The notes under the pieces were generated by a model. That model did no database searches and was not told the origin of the DNA. It saw only the letters and a list, made by a program, of their open reading frames with translations. Positions 43,851-52,653 of a stretch of 64,000 nt of DNA are shown here, one piece after another; positions within the stretch are counted from its first letter, which is position 1; the number at the start of each line of letters is the position of its first letter. Origin of the DNA: Prevotella illustrans (GTDB lineage Bacteria > Bacteroidota > Bacteroidia > Bacteroidales > Bacteroidaceae); assembly GCF_017426725.1 (NCBI RefSeq), contig NZ_JAERMS010000012.1, positions 1-64,000 of the forward strand. The letters are read 5' to 3'. Position numbers and translations under genes: made by a program.

Positions 43851-45056
43851 ATGAAGATACCTTCAGAGTTTGATCCCATAAGGCCGTTCGAACCGGAAGA
43901 ATTGCCTGAAGTGTTTGACCGATTATTGGCCGACCAACAGTTCCGGCAGGTACTGGCTTATCTTTATCCGGACGCGCCCATAGAAGCCGTAGGGCAGAAG
44001 ATGAAGCAGTGCAAAACGAATCTTGGCTTTCAGAAAGCCTTCTGCTATCCCTTCCTGCAGAAACTGGTGCAGACTGCCAGCGCGGGAATCGACGCGGACG
44101 CTTATAATCTGGACATCAAAAAGCGCTATACCTTTGTGAGCAACCACCGCGATATCGTGCTCGACTCAGCCTTTCTCGACAAAATACTGATTGACGTGGG
44201 CTTTGAGACGACCTGCGAAATCGCCATCGGCGATAATCTGCTGACTTTGCCGTGGGTGAAAGACTTGGTGAGAATCAATAAGTCGTTCACCGTGGAAAGG
44301 GCGCTCCACTCCGTCGAAATGCTGAAAGCCAGCAAGCGTATGTCGGAATATATCCACTTTGCCGTGGCCCGGAAAAACGAAAACGTATGGATAGCGCAAC
44401 GCCAGGGGCGTGCCAAGAACTCCAACGACCTGACCCAACCGGCTATCTTGAAGATGATGGCGATGGGTGGCGAAGGCAGTATCACCGAGCGGTTGCAGTC
44501 GCTCCATATCGTGCCGCTGGCCATTTCGTACGAGTATGACCCCTGCGACTATCTCAAGGCACGCGAATATCAGCTGCGCCGTGACGTGCCGTTCTGGAAG
44601 AAGACAGCCGAAGACGACATGGAGAGTATGTTGGTGGGTATCAAGGGCTACAAGGGGCACATTCATTATGAGGCCGCGCCCTGCATCGACGAGTGGCTGG
44701 AGACGATCGATCTGGAGCAACCCAAGAACAAGCTGTTCGACGAAATCGCTTCGCACATCGATACAGAGATTCATCGCAGTTACCGTATCTATCCGTGCAA
44801 CTACATCGCCTTAGACATGATTCAGGACACGAAGGTCTATGCCGAGCGCTATACGGAGGAGGAATATGAACGCTTCGAGGCTTACGTGGCCGGTCAGCTG
44901 GAGAAGATTGACATCGATAACAAGGACGATCGCTTCCTTCGTACCTGCCTGCTGAGCCAGTATGCCTATCCGACCAAGAACTATCTGGCTGCCAAAGCTG
45001 CCACGGAGGGTGGCATGTTCAAGTCGTTGCGCAACCGCTTTTCGTTTAAGAAATAA
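43851..45056 (+). CDS. Glycerol-3-phosphate/1-acyl-glycerol-phosphate acyltransferase family protein
   Basis: This 401-aa protein has a PlsC-like catalytic motif, VSNHRDIVLDSAF (~101-113), preceded by DIKKRYTF and followed by IAQRQGRAKNS (~183), which matches the acyltransferase phosphate-binding block. It is longer than PlsC (~240 aa), with an extra N-terminal helical part and a ~150-residue C-terminal extension. It lies just downstream of glpR on the same strand, so acylation of glycerol-3-phosphate in phospholipid synthesis is plausible. The exact acceptor cannot be told from sequence. Confidence 0.75.
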   Translation: MKIPSEFDPIRPFEPEELPEVFDRLLADQQFRQVLAYLYPDAPIEAVGQKMKQCKTNLGFQKAFCYPFLQKLVQTASAGIDADAYNLDIKKRYTFVSNHRDIVLDSAFLDKILIDVGFETTCEIAIGDNLLTLPWVKDLVRINKSFTVERALHSVEMLKASKRMSEYIHFAVARKNENVWIAQRQGRAKNSNDLTQPAILKMMAMGGEGSITERLQSLHIVPLAISYEYDPCDYLKAREYQLRRDVPFWKKTAEDDMESMLVGIKGYKGHIHYEAAPCIDEWLETIDLEQPKNKLFDEIASHIDTEIHRSYRIYPCNYIALDMIQDTKVYAERYTEEEYERFEAYVAGQLEKIDIDNKDDRFLRTCLLSQYAYPTKNYLAAKAATEGGMFKSLRNRFSFKK

Positions 45057-45058
45057 GT

Positions 45059-45736
45059 ATGTGGGATAAGAAGCGTTGGAGCGTCGTGGCCATCGGATGG
45101 GTGGCCATCAGCCTGCTGACAGGTTGCAAGCATGAAACTTATGAGAGTGGCGACGGGAAATATTCCTACCTGCAGGCTCATTATGTGGAGGCCACGACCA
45201 ACAGCGGCAAGCTGTTTGTCCATGCCCTGACCGATGAAGGCGTGCGACTGACGTTCACGAAGCCCGTGCAGACGGGTTGGGCCACGACCCCCGACTCCAC
45301 CTATCGGGCCTTGCTCTATCACAATCAGGTGCAGGGCGACGGCTCGACGGACCCTTTCTCGCTCCGTCCCGTGCCCGTAGTGCGGTTGCACGATACCGCG
45401 AGTCTGCCCGAAGTATATACCGATCCCGTGGTGTTTAAGAGCGCCTGGGTATCGGCCAATCAGAAATATCTCAATGTTTCCTTCGCCCTGAAGACGGGAA
45501 AAACGGACGACGAGGACAAACGGCAACAGGTCATGCTGCTGCTTGACCGCATGATAAAAAACGCCGATGGCACAAGCGACGTTTATATTCGCGTGTTCCA
45601 TCGGCAAAATTCCGTTCCCGAGTATTATCAGTCGGCCCAAGTGTTGAGCCTTCCATTGGAAGGATTCAAGGGGCGGCTGTATCTGACGGTCAACACTTAC
45701 AAAGGTACGGTTGTAAAAGAGTTGACGGTTTTATAG
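45059..45736 (+). CDS. NigD-like lipoprotein
   Basis: This 225-aa protein has a lipoprotein signal (AISLLTGCKHE). The mature part is beta-rich and matches the NigD-like two-domain pattern: a small N-terminal OB-like region (~30-110) and a C-terminal sandwich ending LYLTVNTYKGTVVKELTVL. NigD-like proteins are Bacteroidota-specific; their function is unclear. The start follows the acyltransferase stop by 2 bp. The last bases overlap the convergent threonine aldolase stop by 6 bp. Confidence 0.75.
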   Translation: MWDKKRWSVVAIGWVAISLLTGCKHETYESGDGKYSYLQAHYVEATTNSGKLFVHALTDEGVRLTFTKPVQTGWATTPDSTYRALLYHNQVQGDGSTDPFSLRPVPVVRLHDTASLPEVYTDPVVFKSAWVSANQKYLNVSFALKTGKTDDEDKRQQVMLLLDRMIKNADGTSDVYIRVFHRQNSVPEYYQSAQVLSLPLEGFKGRLYLTVNTYKGTVVKELTVL

Positions 45737-46759
45737 GTTCTTTTCCAAATAATCCAATTCCTCTGCCTTCGTTGCCCAGCTCGTAACGAAGCGGCAAATC
45801 ATATTCTGTTTGTCGAACGGTCCCCAGTGGGTGAAGACGATGTCTTTCTTGCACAGCTGTTTCACGGTCTCATTGCTGAGAATGACAAACTGCTGATTGG
45901 TAGGCGAATCGATGAAGAAGCGGAAGCCCTTGGCCTGGAATATCCTTTTCATGCGCATAGCCATCTCGATGGCGTGGCGGGAAATGTCGAAGTAGAGGTT
46001 ATCGGTAAAGAGCGCGTCGAACTGTACGCCCAGCAGTCGGCCTTTGGCCATGAGCGCCCCGTGCTGTTTCTGGATATTGAAGAAGTGCTCGTGGGCGTTG
46101 TTGTGGGTGAAGACGATGGCTTCGCCACAGAGCGCGCCTATCTTTGTGCCGCCGATATAGAATACGTCACAATGACTGGCTAAGTAGGGAAGAGTGATAT
46201 CGTTGCCATCGGCCATGAGACCGTAACCCAACCGTGCGCCGTCTACATAAAGAGGCAGGTTGTAACGCCGGCAAACCTGGAAGATTTCATCAAGCTCCCG
46301 GGCGGAATAAAGCGTACCGTATTCGGTAGGAAAGGTGATGTAGACCATGCCGGGGTAGACCGAGTGGGAGGCGTTGCCGTCGTGCAGGAAATTGTAGAGA
46401 TAGTCGTCAAGCGTCTGCGCGTCCATCTTTCCGTCTTTCTCTTTGATGGAAATGACTTTGTGTTCGGTAAACTCGATGGCGCCGGCCTCATGCGTATTGA
46501 TGTGTCCGGTCTCTACACTGACAACGCCTTCGTAAGTGTGAAGGATGGAATCGATGACGGTAGCGTTGGTCTGAGTACCGCCCGCAAGGAAGAAGATTTC
46601 GGCGTCCGGGTCATCACAAGCAGCTTTGATTTTCTCTTTGGCACTGTCGCAATAAACGTCGAAACCGTACGACAGTGTTTGTTCTCCATTGGTTTCGACA
46701 AGGTGTTGCAGCACTTTGGGGTGTGCTCCGTTGTTGTAATCGCTTTCGAAAGATATCAT
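45731..46759 (-). CDS. ltaE: Low-specificity threonine aldolase
   Basis: This 342-aa PLP enzyme cleaves threonine or allo-threonine to glycine and acetaldehyde. The fold-type I pattern is clear: SYGFDVYCDSAKEK near the start, FLAGGTQTN (~54), LPLYVDGARLGYGL (~166) and the PLP lysine in YIGGTKIGALCGE (~210). The length is normal. It is transcribed alone toward the NigD-like gene, with which it shares its final 6 bp. Other beta-eliminating lyases share the fold, but the motif set favours threonine aldolase. Confidence 0.87.
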   Translation of the reverse strand: MISFESDYNNGAHPKVLQHLVETNGEQTLSYGFDVYCDSAKEKIKAACDDPDAEIFFLAGGTQTNATVIDSILHTYEGVVSVETGHINTHEAGAIEFTEHKVISIKEKDGKMDAQTLDDYLYNFLHDGNASHSVYPGMVYITFPTEYGTLYSARELDEIFQVCRRYNLPLYVDGARLGYGLMADGNDITLPYLASHCDVFYIGGTKIGALCGEAIVFTHNNAHEHFFNIQKQHGALMAKGRLLGVQFDALFTDNLYFDISRHAIEMAMRMKRIFQAKGFRFFIDSPTNQQFVILSNETVKQLCKKDIVFTHWGPFDKQNMICRFVTSWATKAEELDYLEKNL

Positions 46760-46878
46760 TGGTTGTTTGATTATTTGGCTACAAAACTACATTTTTTTCG
46801 CATAATATTCGCAAATGCTTATGAAAAAATGCGTGATGAAGCGCGTTGGGCGGCAAAAACAGGGAAGAATGAAGTCCT

Positions 46879-47841
46879 TTAAAGTGTTTCGAGCATACGT
46901 TTGATGACGACTTCGGCACTGATTTCACGATTGGCGGCCTCCGGAATAACAAGGCTTCGGGGGCTTTCAATGACATCGTCGGTAACGATGAGGCCACGGC
47001 GAACGGGCAAACAGTGCATGAAATATCCGTTGTCGGTCCAATTCATGTGCTTGGAATCAATGGTCCAGGCCGCATCTTCGGTCAGTATTTTGCCGTAATC
47101 GGCCGGATGGGTGACACCGGGACAGCTCCAGTTCTTGGCGTAGACGAAATGAGCGCCGGCGAAAGCCTTGCGCTGATCGTACTCTATAACGGCGTTGCCG
47201 GTGAACGTTGGGTCGAGCTCGTAGCCTTCCGGATGAGTGATGACGAAATCAACGTCAGCCGCTCCCATCCATTGCGCAAAGCTATTGGGTACAGCCTGGG
47301 GCAAGGCCCGACAATGAGGAGCCCACGAGAGCACGACTTTAGGACGACGGCAAGGCTTGTACTCATCGATGGTGATAAGGTCGGCAAAGGCTTGGAGCGG
47401 ATGAACGGTGGCCGTCTCCATGGCGAAAACGGGTCGGCCACTGTGTTTCACGAACTGATTGACAATCGTTTCGGCATAGTCGAACTCCCGATTGACGAGG
47501 CCCGCGAAGCTCCGAATGCCGATCAGGTCGCAATAACTGCCCATCACGGGGATGGCTTCAAGCAGATGTTCGCTCTTGTCGCCGTTCATAATGACGCCGC
47601 GTTCGGTCTCTAACTTCCACGCTCCGGCATTCACGTCAAGCACCATGACATTCATTCCGAGGTTCATCGCGGCTTTCTGTGTGCTGAGTCGAGTACGAAG
47701 ACTGTTGTTGAAGAATATCATCAACAGCGTCTTGTTCTTGCCAAGGTGCTGAAAACCATAACGGTTATTCTTTACTTCCCGCGCTTCCCGCAAAGCCTGC
47801 GCAAGGTTGCCTAAGTCTTCTACATTGAAAAAAGTCCTCAT
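46879..47841 (-). CDS. argF': N-succinyl/N-acetyl-ornithine carbamoyltransferase (ArgF')
   Basis: This 320-aa enzyme transfers a carbamoyl group to N-acylated ornithine in the Bacteroidota version of arginine synthesis. Motifs are NSLRTRLSTQKAA (~46, carbamoyl-phosphate site), HPLQAFADL (~146) and HCLPVRRG (~275). It matches the B. fragilis succinylornithine enzyme far better than ordinary OTCase. At residue 90, where as I recall the B. fragilis enzyme has Pro (succinyl) and the Xanthomonas enzyme has Glu (acetyl), this protein has Ser (GDKSEHLLEA). Its true acyl preference is therefore uncertain. It is encoded at the distal end of the arg block. Confidence 0.88.
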   Translation of the reverse strand: MRTFFNVEDLGNLAQALREAREVKNNRYGFQHLGKNKTLLMIFFNNSLRTRLSTQKAAMNLGMNVMVLDVNAGAWKLETERGVIMNGDKSEHLLEAIPVMGSYCDLIGIRSFAGLVNREFDYAETIVNQFVKHSGRPVFAMETATVHPLQAFADLITIDEYKPCRRPKVVLSWAPHCRALPQAVPNSFAQWMGAADVDFVITHPEGYELDPTFTGNAVIEYDQRKAFAGAHFVYAKNWSCPGVTHPADYGKILTEDAAWTIDSKHMNWTDNGYFMHCLPVRRGLIVTDDVIESPRSLVIPEAANREISAEVVIKRMLETL

Positions 47842-47911
47842 ATATTTTGTTGGTTGTTTATCAGTTAGCGTTGATAAACTGTTCGTATCGTTCTATATGG
47901 TTTGCGAAAAC

Positions 47912-49588
47912 CTATTTCTGATTGTCCTTTTCGCGTATTTCGACACGGCGAATCTTACCGGATATCGTCTTAGGAAGTTCATCCGCAAACTCAATAATAC
48001 GAGGATATTTGTACGGAGCGGTCTCGTGCTTTACATGTTCTTGCAGCTCTTTGACCAAAGCATCGCCCTTTTTGTCCTTCCATTCCTTGGTAAGTACCAC
48101 GGTAGCTTTGACAACCATGCCCCTTATAGGGTCGGGAACACCCGTAATCGCGCATTCCACAACGGCCGGATGGGTCATCAGCGCGCTCTCGACCTCGAAT
48201 GGTCCGATGCGATAGCCCGAACTCTTGATGACATCATCCATACGTCCGACAAACCAATAGTAGCCATCAGCATCGCGCCAAGCCATGTCTCCGGTGTGAT
48301 AAAGGCCGTCGTGCCACACTTCCTTGGTCTTTTCCTCGTCGCGATAGTAATACTTGAAAAGCCCTAGTGGCTTCTTGTCGCCCACGCGGACGCAGATTTC
48401 GCCCTTCTCTCCATCCTCGCATTCGGTGCCATCGGGCCGCAATAGTCGGATATCGTACTGCGCGTTGGGCTTTCCCATGCTGCCGGGCTTCGGCTTCATC
48501 CATGGAAATGTACCTAAAGTCATGGTTGTTTCAGTCTGACCGAAGCCTTCCATCATCTTAATACCCGTGAGTTGGCGGAACTGTTCGAATACGGCGGGCT
48601 CCAATGCCTCACCGGCGGTGGTGCAATACTTCAGCGATGAGAGGTCATACTTGGCAAAATCCTCCTGAATCATGAAGCGAAAGATGGTGGGAGGCGCACA
48701 AAAAGACGTGACGCGATACTTTTCAATCTGCCGCATAATCTTTTCTGCCGTGAATTTCTCATGATCGAAGACGAAGACTGTGGCTCCGGCAAACCATTGT
48801 CCGTATAGTTTGCCCCACACAGCCTTGCCCCATCCTGTGTCGGCCACCGTGAGATGAATGCTGTTTTCATTGAGATTGTGCCAAAAGACGCCTGTAGTAA
48901 GATGGCCCAAGGCATAAAGGAAGTCGTGAGCGACCATCTTCGGTTCGCCGCTGGTGCCGCTGGTGAAGTACATCAGCAGGGTGTCTTCGTTACTGTTGAC
49001 GAACGAAGGCCGTTGGAACTGACCTGCTTGCTTCCATTCTTTATTCCAATCGTGGAAGCCTTCGGGCACGGGCTTTTCCATCTCTGACAGCGAATTGACG
49101 GCCACCAACACTTTCACGGTCGGACTTTCAGCCATCGCGGCTTTGATCTGTCCCGTTACGTATTCGTCATTGACGCACAGAATGGCTTTCACACTGGCTC
49201 TTTCGTTTCTATATACGATGTCGTGCTTGGTGAGCATGTGGGTTGCCGGAATGGCAACAGCACCCAGTTTATGCAATGCGAGCATGGACAGCCACCACTG
49301 ATAGTGGCGTTTCAAAATGAGCATCACTTTGTCGCCGTGGCCGATACCTAAGTCTTGGTAATAGGCCGCTGTTTGATCGGTTTGCTCTTTTAGGTCTTTG
49401 AACGTGAAACGGAGTTCTTCGCCACGCTCACTGGTCCACAAAAGCGCTAATTTATCGGGTGTTTCTTCGGCCCAAGCGTCAATAACGTCGTAGGCGAAGT
49501 TGAAATTTTCAGGAATAATAAACTTCAGATGTTGCTTGTAATCTTCCTCCGAAGTAAAGCGAGTCTGCTTTAAAAATCTTTCTATCAT
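47912..49588 (-). CDS. Acyl-CoA synthetase family protein (AMP-forming)
   Basis: This 558-aa ANL-superfamily ligase activates a carboxylic acid to acyl-CoA using ATP. Core motifs are LMYFTSGTSGEPKMVAHD (~198), GFGQTETTMTLG (~338) and the hinge YYWFVGRMDDVIKSSGYRIGP (~447-467); the C-terminal lysine is in PKTISGKIRRVE (~540). It resembles medium-chain or acetyl/propionyl-type ligases, and the substrate is not clear. It lies 13 bp downstream of an XRE-cupin regulator gene on the same strand, a pairing that suggests local regulation of the ligase. Confidence 0.86.
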   Translation of the reverse strand: MIERFLKQTRFTSEEDYKQHLKFIIPENFNFAYDVIDAWAEETPDKLALLWTSERGEELRFTFKDLKEQTDQTAAYYQDLGIGHGDKVMLILKRHYQWWLSMLALHKLGAVAIPATHMLTKHDIVYRNERASVKAILCVNDEYVTGQIKAAMAESPTVKVLVAVNSLSEMEKPVPEGFHDWNKEWKQAGQFQRPSFVNSNEDTLLMYFTSGTSGEPKMVAHDFLYALGHLTTGVFWHNLNENSIHLTVADTGWGKAVWGKLYGQWFAGATVFVFDHEKFTAEKIMRQIEKYRVTSFCAPPTIFRFMIQEDFAKYDLSSLKYCTTAGEALEPAVFEQFRQLTGIKMMEGFGQTETTMTLGTFPWMKPKPGSMGKPNAQYDIRLLRPDGTECEDGEKGEICVRVGDKKPLGLFKYYYRDEEKTKEVWHDGLYHTGDMAWRDADGYYWFVGRMDDVIKSSGYRIGPFEVESALMTHPAVVECAITGVPDPIRGMVVKATVVLTKEWKDKKGDALVKELQEHVKHETAPYKYPRIIEFADELPKTISGKIRRVEIREKDNQK

Positions 49589-49601
49589 TGTCTGTTCTGA
49601 A

Positions 49602-50156
49602 TTAGATGGCTATACATAAGAATCTTACAGGCTTGCCATCCAAGGCCCGCATGCAGTGGGGTTGACGCGCGTCAAAGTAAATGCTGTCGCCAACTTCTAA
49701 TATTAATACCTTTTCTCCGATGGTTAATTCGAGTCGTCCCTCAGTTACGATGTCAAACTCTTGCCCATCGTGAGCGTTCTTACTGAACTTAACGTCATCC
49801 GGCAGCGGGTCTACTTGCACCAGAAAGGGGTCAACCTTGCGACCTCTAAAGCCGCTGGCCAGGCTTTGGTACTTATAATCCTTGCGGCGTTCGACGGTCG
49901 GTCCCTGATTCTTGCGGGTCAGGAAATACGCGTCCATGCGTGGTTCTTCGCCGAACATCAGTACATCAAGGCTGATGCCGTAGCGCTTGGAAATCTTAGA
50001 AAGACGATAAACAGACGGGTCTGCTTCGCCAGCCTCTATTTTTAAATAATGTTCAAGGCTGATGTCGCACAGTTCGGCCACTTCCTCCGCGGGGATTTCA
50101 AGAACCTCCCGAAGTCCTTTCAGGCGCAGGCCTATTTGCTTTAATGAATCTTCCAT
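49602..50156 (-). CDS. XRE-family regulator with C-terminal cupin
   Basis: This 184-aa protein has an HTH_3 domain (LKQIGLRLKGLREVLEIPAEEVAELCD, ~5-65), a linker, and a cupin_2 domain (HDGQEFDIVTEGRLELTIGEKVLILEVGDSIYFDARQPHCM, ~128-170). The cupin probably senses a small molecule. Such regulators often control an adjacent enzyme gene, here the acyl-CoA synthetase 13 bp downstream. There is an 86-bp gap after argD, so it may have its own promoter. Confidence 0.88.
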   Translation of the reverse strand: MEDSLKQIGLRLKGLREVLEIPAEEVAELCDISLEHYLKIEAGEADPSVYRLSKISKRYGISLDVLMFGEEPRMDAYFLTRKNQGPTVERRKDYKYQSLASGFRGRKVDPFLVQVDPLPDDVKFSKNAHDGQEFDIVTEGRLELTIGEKVLILEVGDSIYFDARQPHCMRALDGKPVRFLCIAI

Positions 50157-50242
50157 AATAATATTGTGATGAATTTAGATAAGTTCAAAAGTAGTAAATC
50201 TTTTTCGATTCACAAATAAGAGCCTGTCTTTTTACAGCATTA

Positions 50243-51382
50243 TCAGTCATTTAACACCGTTTCCAATCGCTGAATGAAATCGTCCGCATTATCTCTCGTC
50301 AGACAAAGTGGTGGCAGAATGCGCAGCATATTGCTTCCGGCACACCCCGTGAAGCAGTGTTGTTCACGAACGAGTTTGCTTCTTACTTCCTTATGAGGTA
50401 TATCCAACAAGACGCCGAGCATGAGTCCACGTCCAAGAACTTCTACGATATGTGTGTTGCGTTGTCGCAATTGCTGTAGTTCATCGATGAGATAGTCGCC
50501 CACAAGATGCGCGTTTTCAACGAGTCCCTCCTTTTCAAAAACGTCAAGCACGGCCAATGCCGCCGCACAAGCCAGATGATTGCCACCGAATGTTGTACCT
50601 AATTGACCGTAGGAGGGTAGAAAATCGGGGGAAATAAGTACGCCACCCATCGGAAAACCATTTCCAATTCCCTTGGCTACGCTGATTAAGTCGGGCCGGA
50701 TACCTAACCATTGATGCGCAAAGAATCTGCCTGTCCGCCCATAACCGCATTGTATTTCGTCGCAGATGAGTATCGTTCCATGTTTCTTACAGGCCTCTTG
50801 CAGCCCTTGGGCAAACGCGGGTGTAACCATGTTGAGGCCACCAACGCCCTGAATACATTCCAAAACGCAGGCACACACATCGCCCTTGCCCAGTTCGTTT
50901 TCCCAGGCTTCGAGGTCGTTGAGTGGCAGAAAAGTCACGTGTCGGTTGGCATTGATGGGAGCGATGATGTTGGGATTGTCGGTCACTTCTACGGCCAGTG
51001 ACGTGCGACCGTGAAATGCTTTCCAAGCCGAAAGCACCCGTGTGCGTCCCGTTTGAAACGAAGCCAGCTTCAAACAGTTCTCATTGGCCTCGGCACCGCT
51101 GTTGACTAAGAACAGCTGATAGTCGTTATAGCCACTGAGACGACCCAGTCTTTCAGCCAGTTCTACTTGTAATTGGTTGACAACTGAGTTACTATAGAAG
51201 CCTAATTGGCCTAACTGTTCCGTTACCTTTTCTACGTAATGAGGATGGCAATGACCGATACTGATCACGGCATGACCTCCGTAAAGGTCGAGGTATTCCT
51301 GTCCTTGATCGTCCCATACGTTGACTCCTTGCCCTTTTACGATGTTGATATCGAATAGCGGGTACACGTTAAATAAGTTCAT
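50243..51382 (-). CDS. argD: Acetylornithine/succinylornithine aminotransferase
   Basis: This 379-aa class III PLP aminotransferase makes N-acylornithine from the semialdehyde. Visible motifs are LDLYGGHAVISIGHCHP (~32), NSGAEANENCLKLA (~91), ILICDEIQCGYGRTGRFFAHQ (~198) and the PLP lysine in LISVAKGIGNGFPMGG (~235). It lies 12 bp downstream of argC in the arg operon. No defects are seen. Confidence 0.92.
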   Translation of the reverse strand: MNLFNVYPLFDINIVKGQGVNVWDDQGQEYLDLYGGHAVISIGHCHPHYVEKVTEQLGQLGFYSNSVVNQLQVELAERLGRLSGYNDYQLFLVNSGAEANENCLKLASFQTGRTRVLSAWKAFHGRTSLAVEVTDNPNIIAPINANRHVTFLPLNDLEAWENELGKGDVCACVLECIQGVGGLNMVTPAFAQGLQEACKKHGTILICDEIQCGYGRTGRFFAHQWLGIRPDLISVAKGIGNGFPMGGVLISPDFLPSYGQLGTTFGGNHLACAAALAVLDVFEKEGLVENAHLVGDYLIDELQQLRQRNTHIVEVLGRGLMLGVLLDIPHKEVRSKLVREQHCFTGCAGSNMLRILPPLCLTRDNADDFIQRLETVLND

Positions 51383-51394
51383 CGTTCAGTGGTT

Positions 51395-52378
51395 TTAGAA
51401 AGCGCTTGCTTTCAGTTTTAGGCCCATGGTCTCATCCCGTCCGAACATGATATTCATGTTTTGAACGGCTTGCCCTACCGCTCCTTTCAGCAGATTGTCG
51501 ATTACGCAGGTGATGACCGCCTTGTTGCCGAATTTGTCTACATGCACAAGCGCTTTGTTCGTATTCACCACTTGCTTCAAGTCGGGTGCCTTATATATAT
51601 AATAGGTGAAAGGTGCTTCGCGATAAAAGTCTTCGTAGAGGGCGACGAGTTGCTCGGCGGAGGGATTCATTGGCGAACCTTCCTCGCCCTCAAACGTCAC
51701 AACCTCGGTGCAGAAAATGCCGCGCGTGAAGTCGCCGCGATAAGGAATGAAGTCGATAGAGGCGTCGAGTGAACCTTGCAATTCGGCCAAACTCTGTCGG
51801 ATTTCGGCCACATGCTGATGGCTGAAAACCTTGTAAACGCTGATGTTATCGTTGCGCCAAGAGAAGTGGGTGGTGTTTCCGGGCTTCTGTCCGGCCCCTG
51901 TGCTGCCTGTTATCGCGTTGACACTGACGTCATGTTTAATCAGTCCGGCTTTGGCCAAAGGCAGCAATCCCAATTGAATACAGGTGGCAAAGCATCCCGG
52001 ATTGGCCACAAAACGGGCCTTGGCGATGTCCGCTTTATGAATCTCGGGCAGTCCGTAGACCGCTTCGGGAGCCAGTCTGAAGTCCTGAGCTAAGTCGATG
52101 ACGCGCACGTTAGCGGGAATCTTATGTTCTGCCAGGAAAGCCTTGCTCTTGCCATGCCCGAAGCAGAAGAACACGACATCGGCCTGTTCAAAGGGCATGT
52201 CGGACGTAAACAGCAGGTCGGTTTCGCCATACAGACTTTCATGCACGTCGCTCACCCGATTGCCCGCATTGCTCTCACTGTTGGCAAAGACGATTTCCGC
52301 CTCGGGATGGTTCAGCAACAGCCTGATCAATTCGCCGCCCGTATAGCCTGCAGCACCTAAAATTCCTACTTTTATCAT
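51395..52378 (-). CDS. argC: N-acetyl-gamma-glutamyl-phosphate reductase
   Basis: This 327-aa NADPH-dependent enzyme reduces the acyl-glutamyl phosphate. It has the Rossmann start KVGILGAAGYTGGELIRLLLNHP, the catalytic Cys in VANPGCFATC (~150) and the downstream TGSTGAGQKPGN (~180). The length is usual. It starts 9 bp after a short PspC-domain gene and precedes argD by 12 bp. Confidence 0.94.
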   Translation of the reverse strand: MIKVGILGAAGYTGGELIRLLLNHPEAEIVFANSESNAGNRVSDVHESLYGETDLLFTSDMPFEQADVVFFCFGHGKSKAFLAEHKIPANVRVIDLAQDFRLAPEAVYGLPEIHKADIAKARFVANPGCFATCIQLGLLPLAKAGLIKHDVSVNAITGSTGAGQKPGNTTHFSWRNDNISVYKVFSHQHVAEIRQSLAELQGSLDASIDFIPYRGDFTRGIFCTEVVTFEGEEGSPMNPSAEQLVALYEDFYREAPFTYYIYKAPDLKQVVNTNKALVHVDKFGNKAVITCVIDNLLKGAVGQAVQNMNIMFGRDETMGLKLKASAF

Positions 52379-52387
52379 ATCTATGTT

Positions 52388-52579
52388 TTATTGTTTGGGC
52401 ATGACAATCCACAGGAAAATGTAAATCAGAATACCCGGAAAGCCTGCGCTGAATACCGTTAGCAACACATAGGCTAAGCGCAAGATGGCCGGATCCCAAT
52501 CCAAATATTCGGCAATACCGCCTAAAATACCCGCAACCCACTTGTCATTCGTTGATCTTAATAATTTCTTTCCAGTCAT
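52388..52579 (-). CDS. PspC-domain small membrane protein
   Basis: This 63-aa protein is essentially one PspC domain: KKLLRSTNDKWVAGILGGIAEYLDWDP followed by two hydrophobic segments ending LIYIFLWIVMPKQ. PspC is part of the phage-shock envelope response in Proteobacteria; single PspC domains are common in Bacteroidota. It lies inside the arg operon, 9 bp before argC, which is an odd location. It may be a moonlighting insertion or simply cotranscribed. Confidence 0.83.
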   Translation of the reverse strand: MTGKKLLRSTNDKWVAGILGGIAEYLDWDPAILRLAYVLLTVFSAGFPGILIYIFLWIVMPKQ

Positions 52580-52653
52580 ATCTATATTCTTTAAAGGTTA
52601 TTGTTGCATGTTAGACGTCGGCAATAACCGGATAGTTGCATAGCGTTCGCGCT

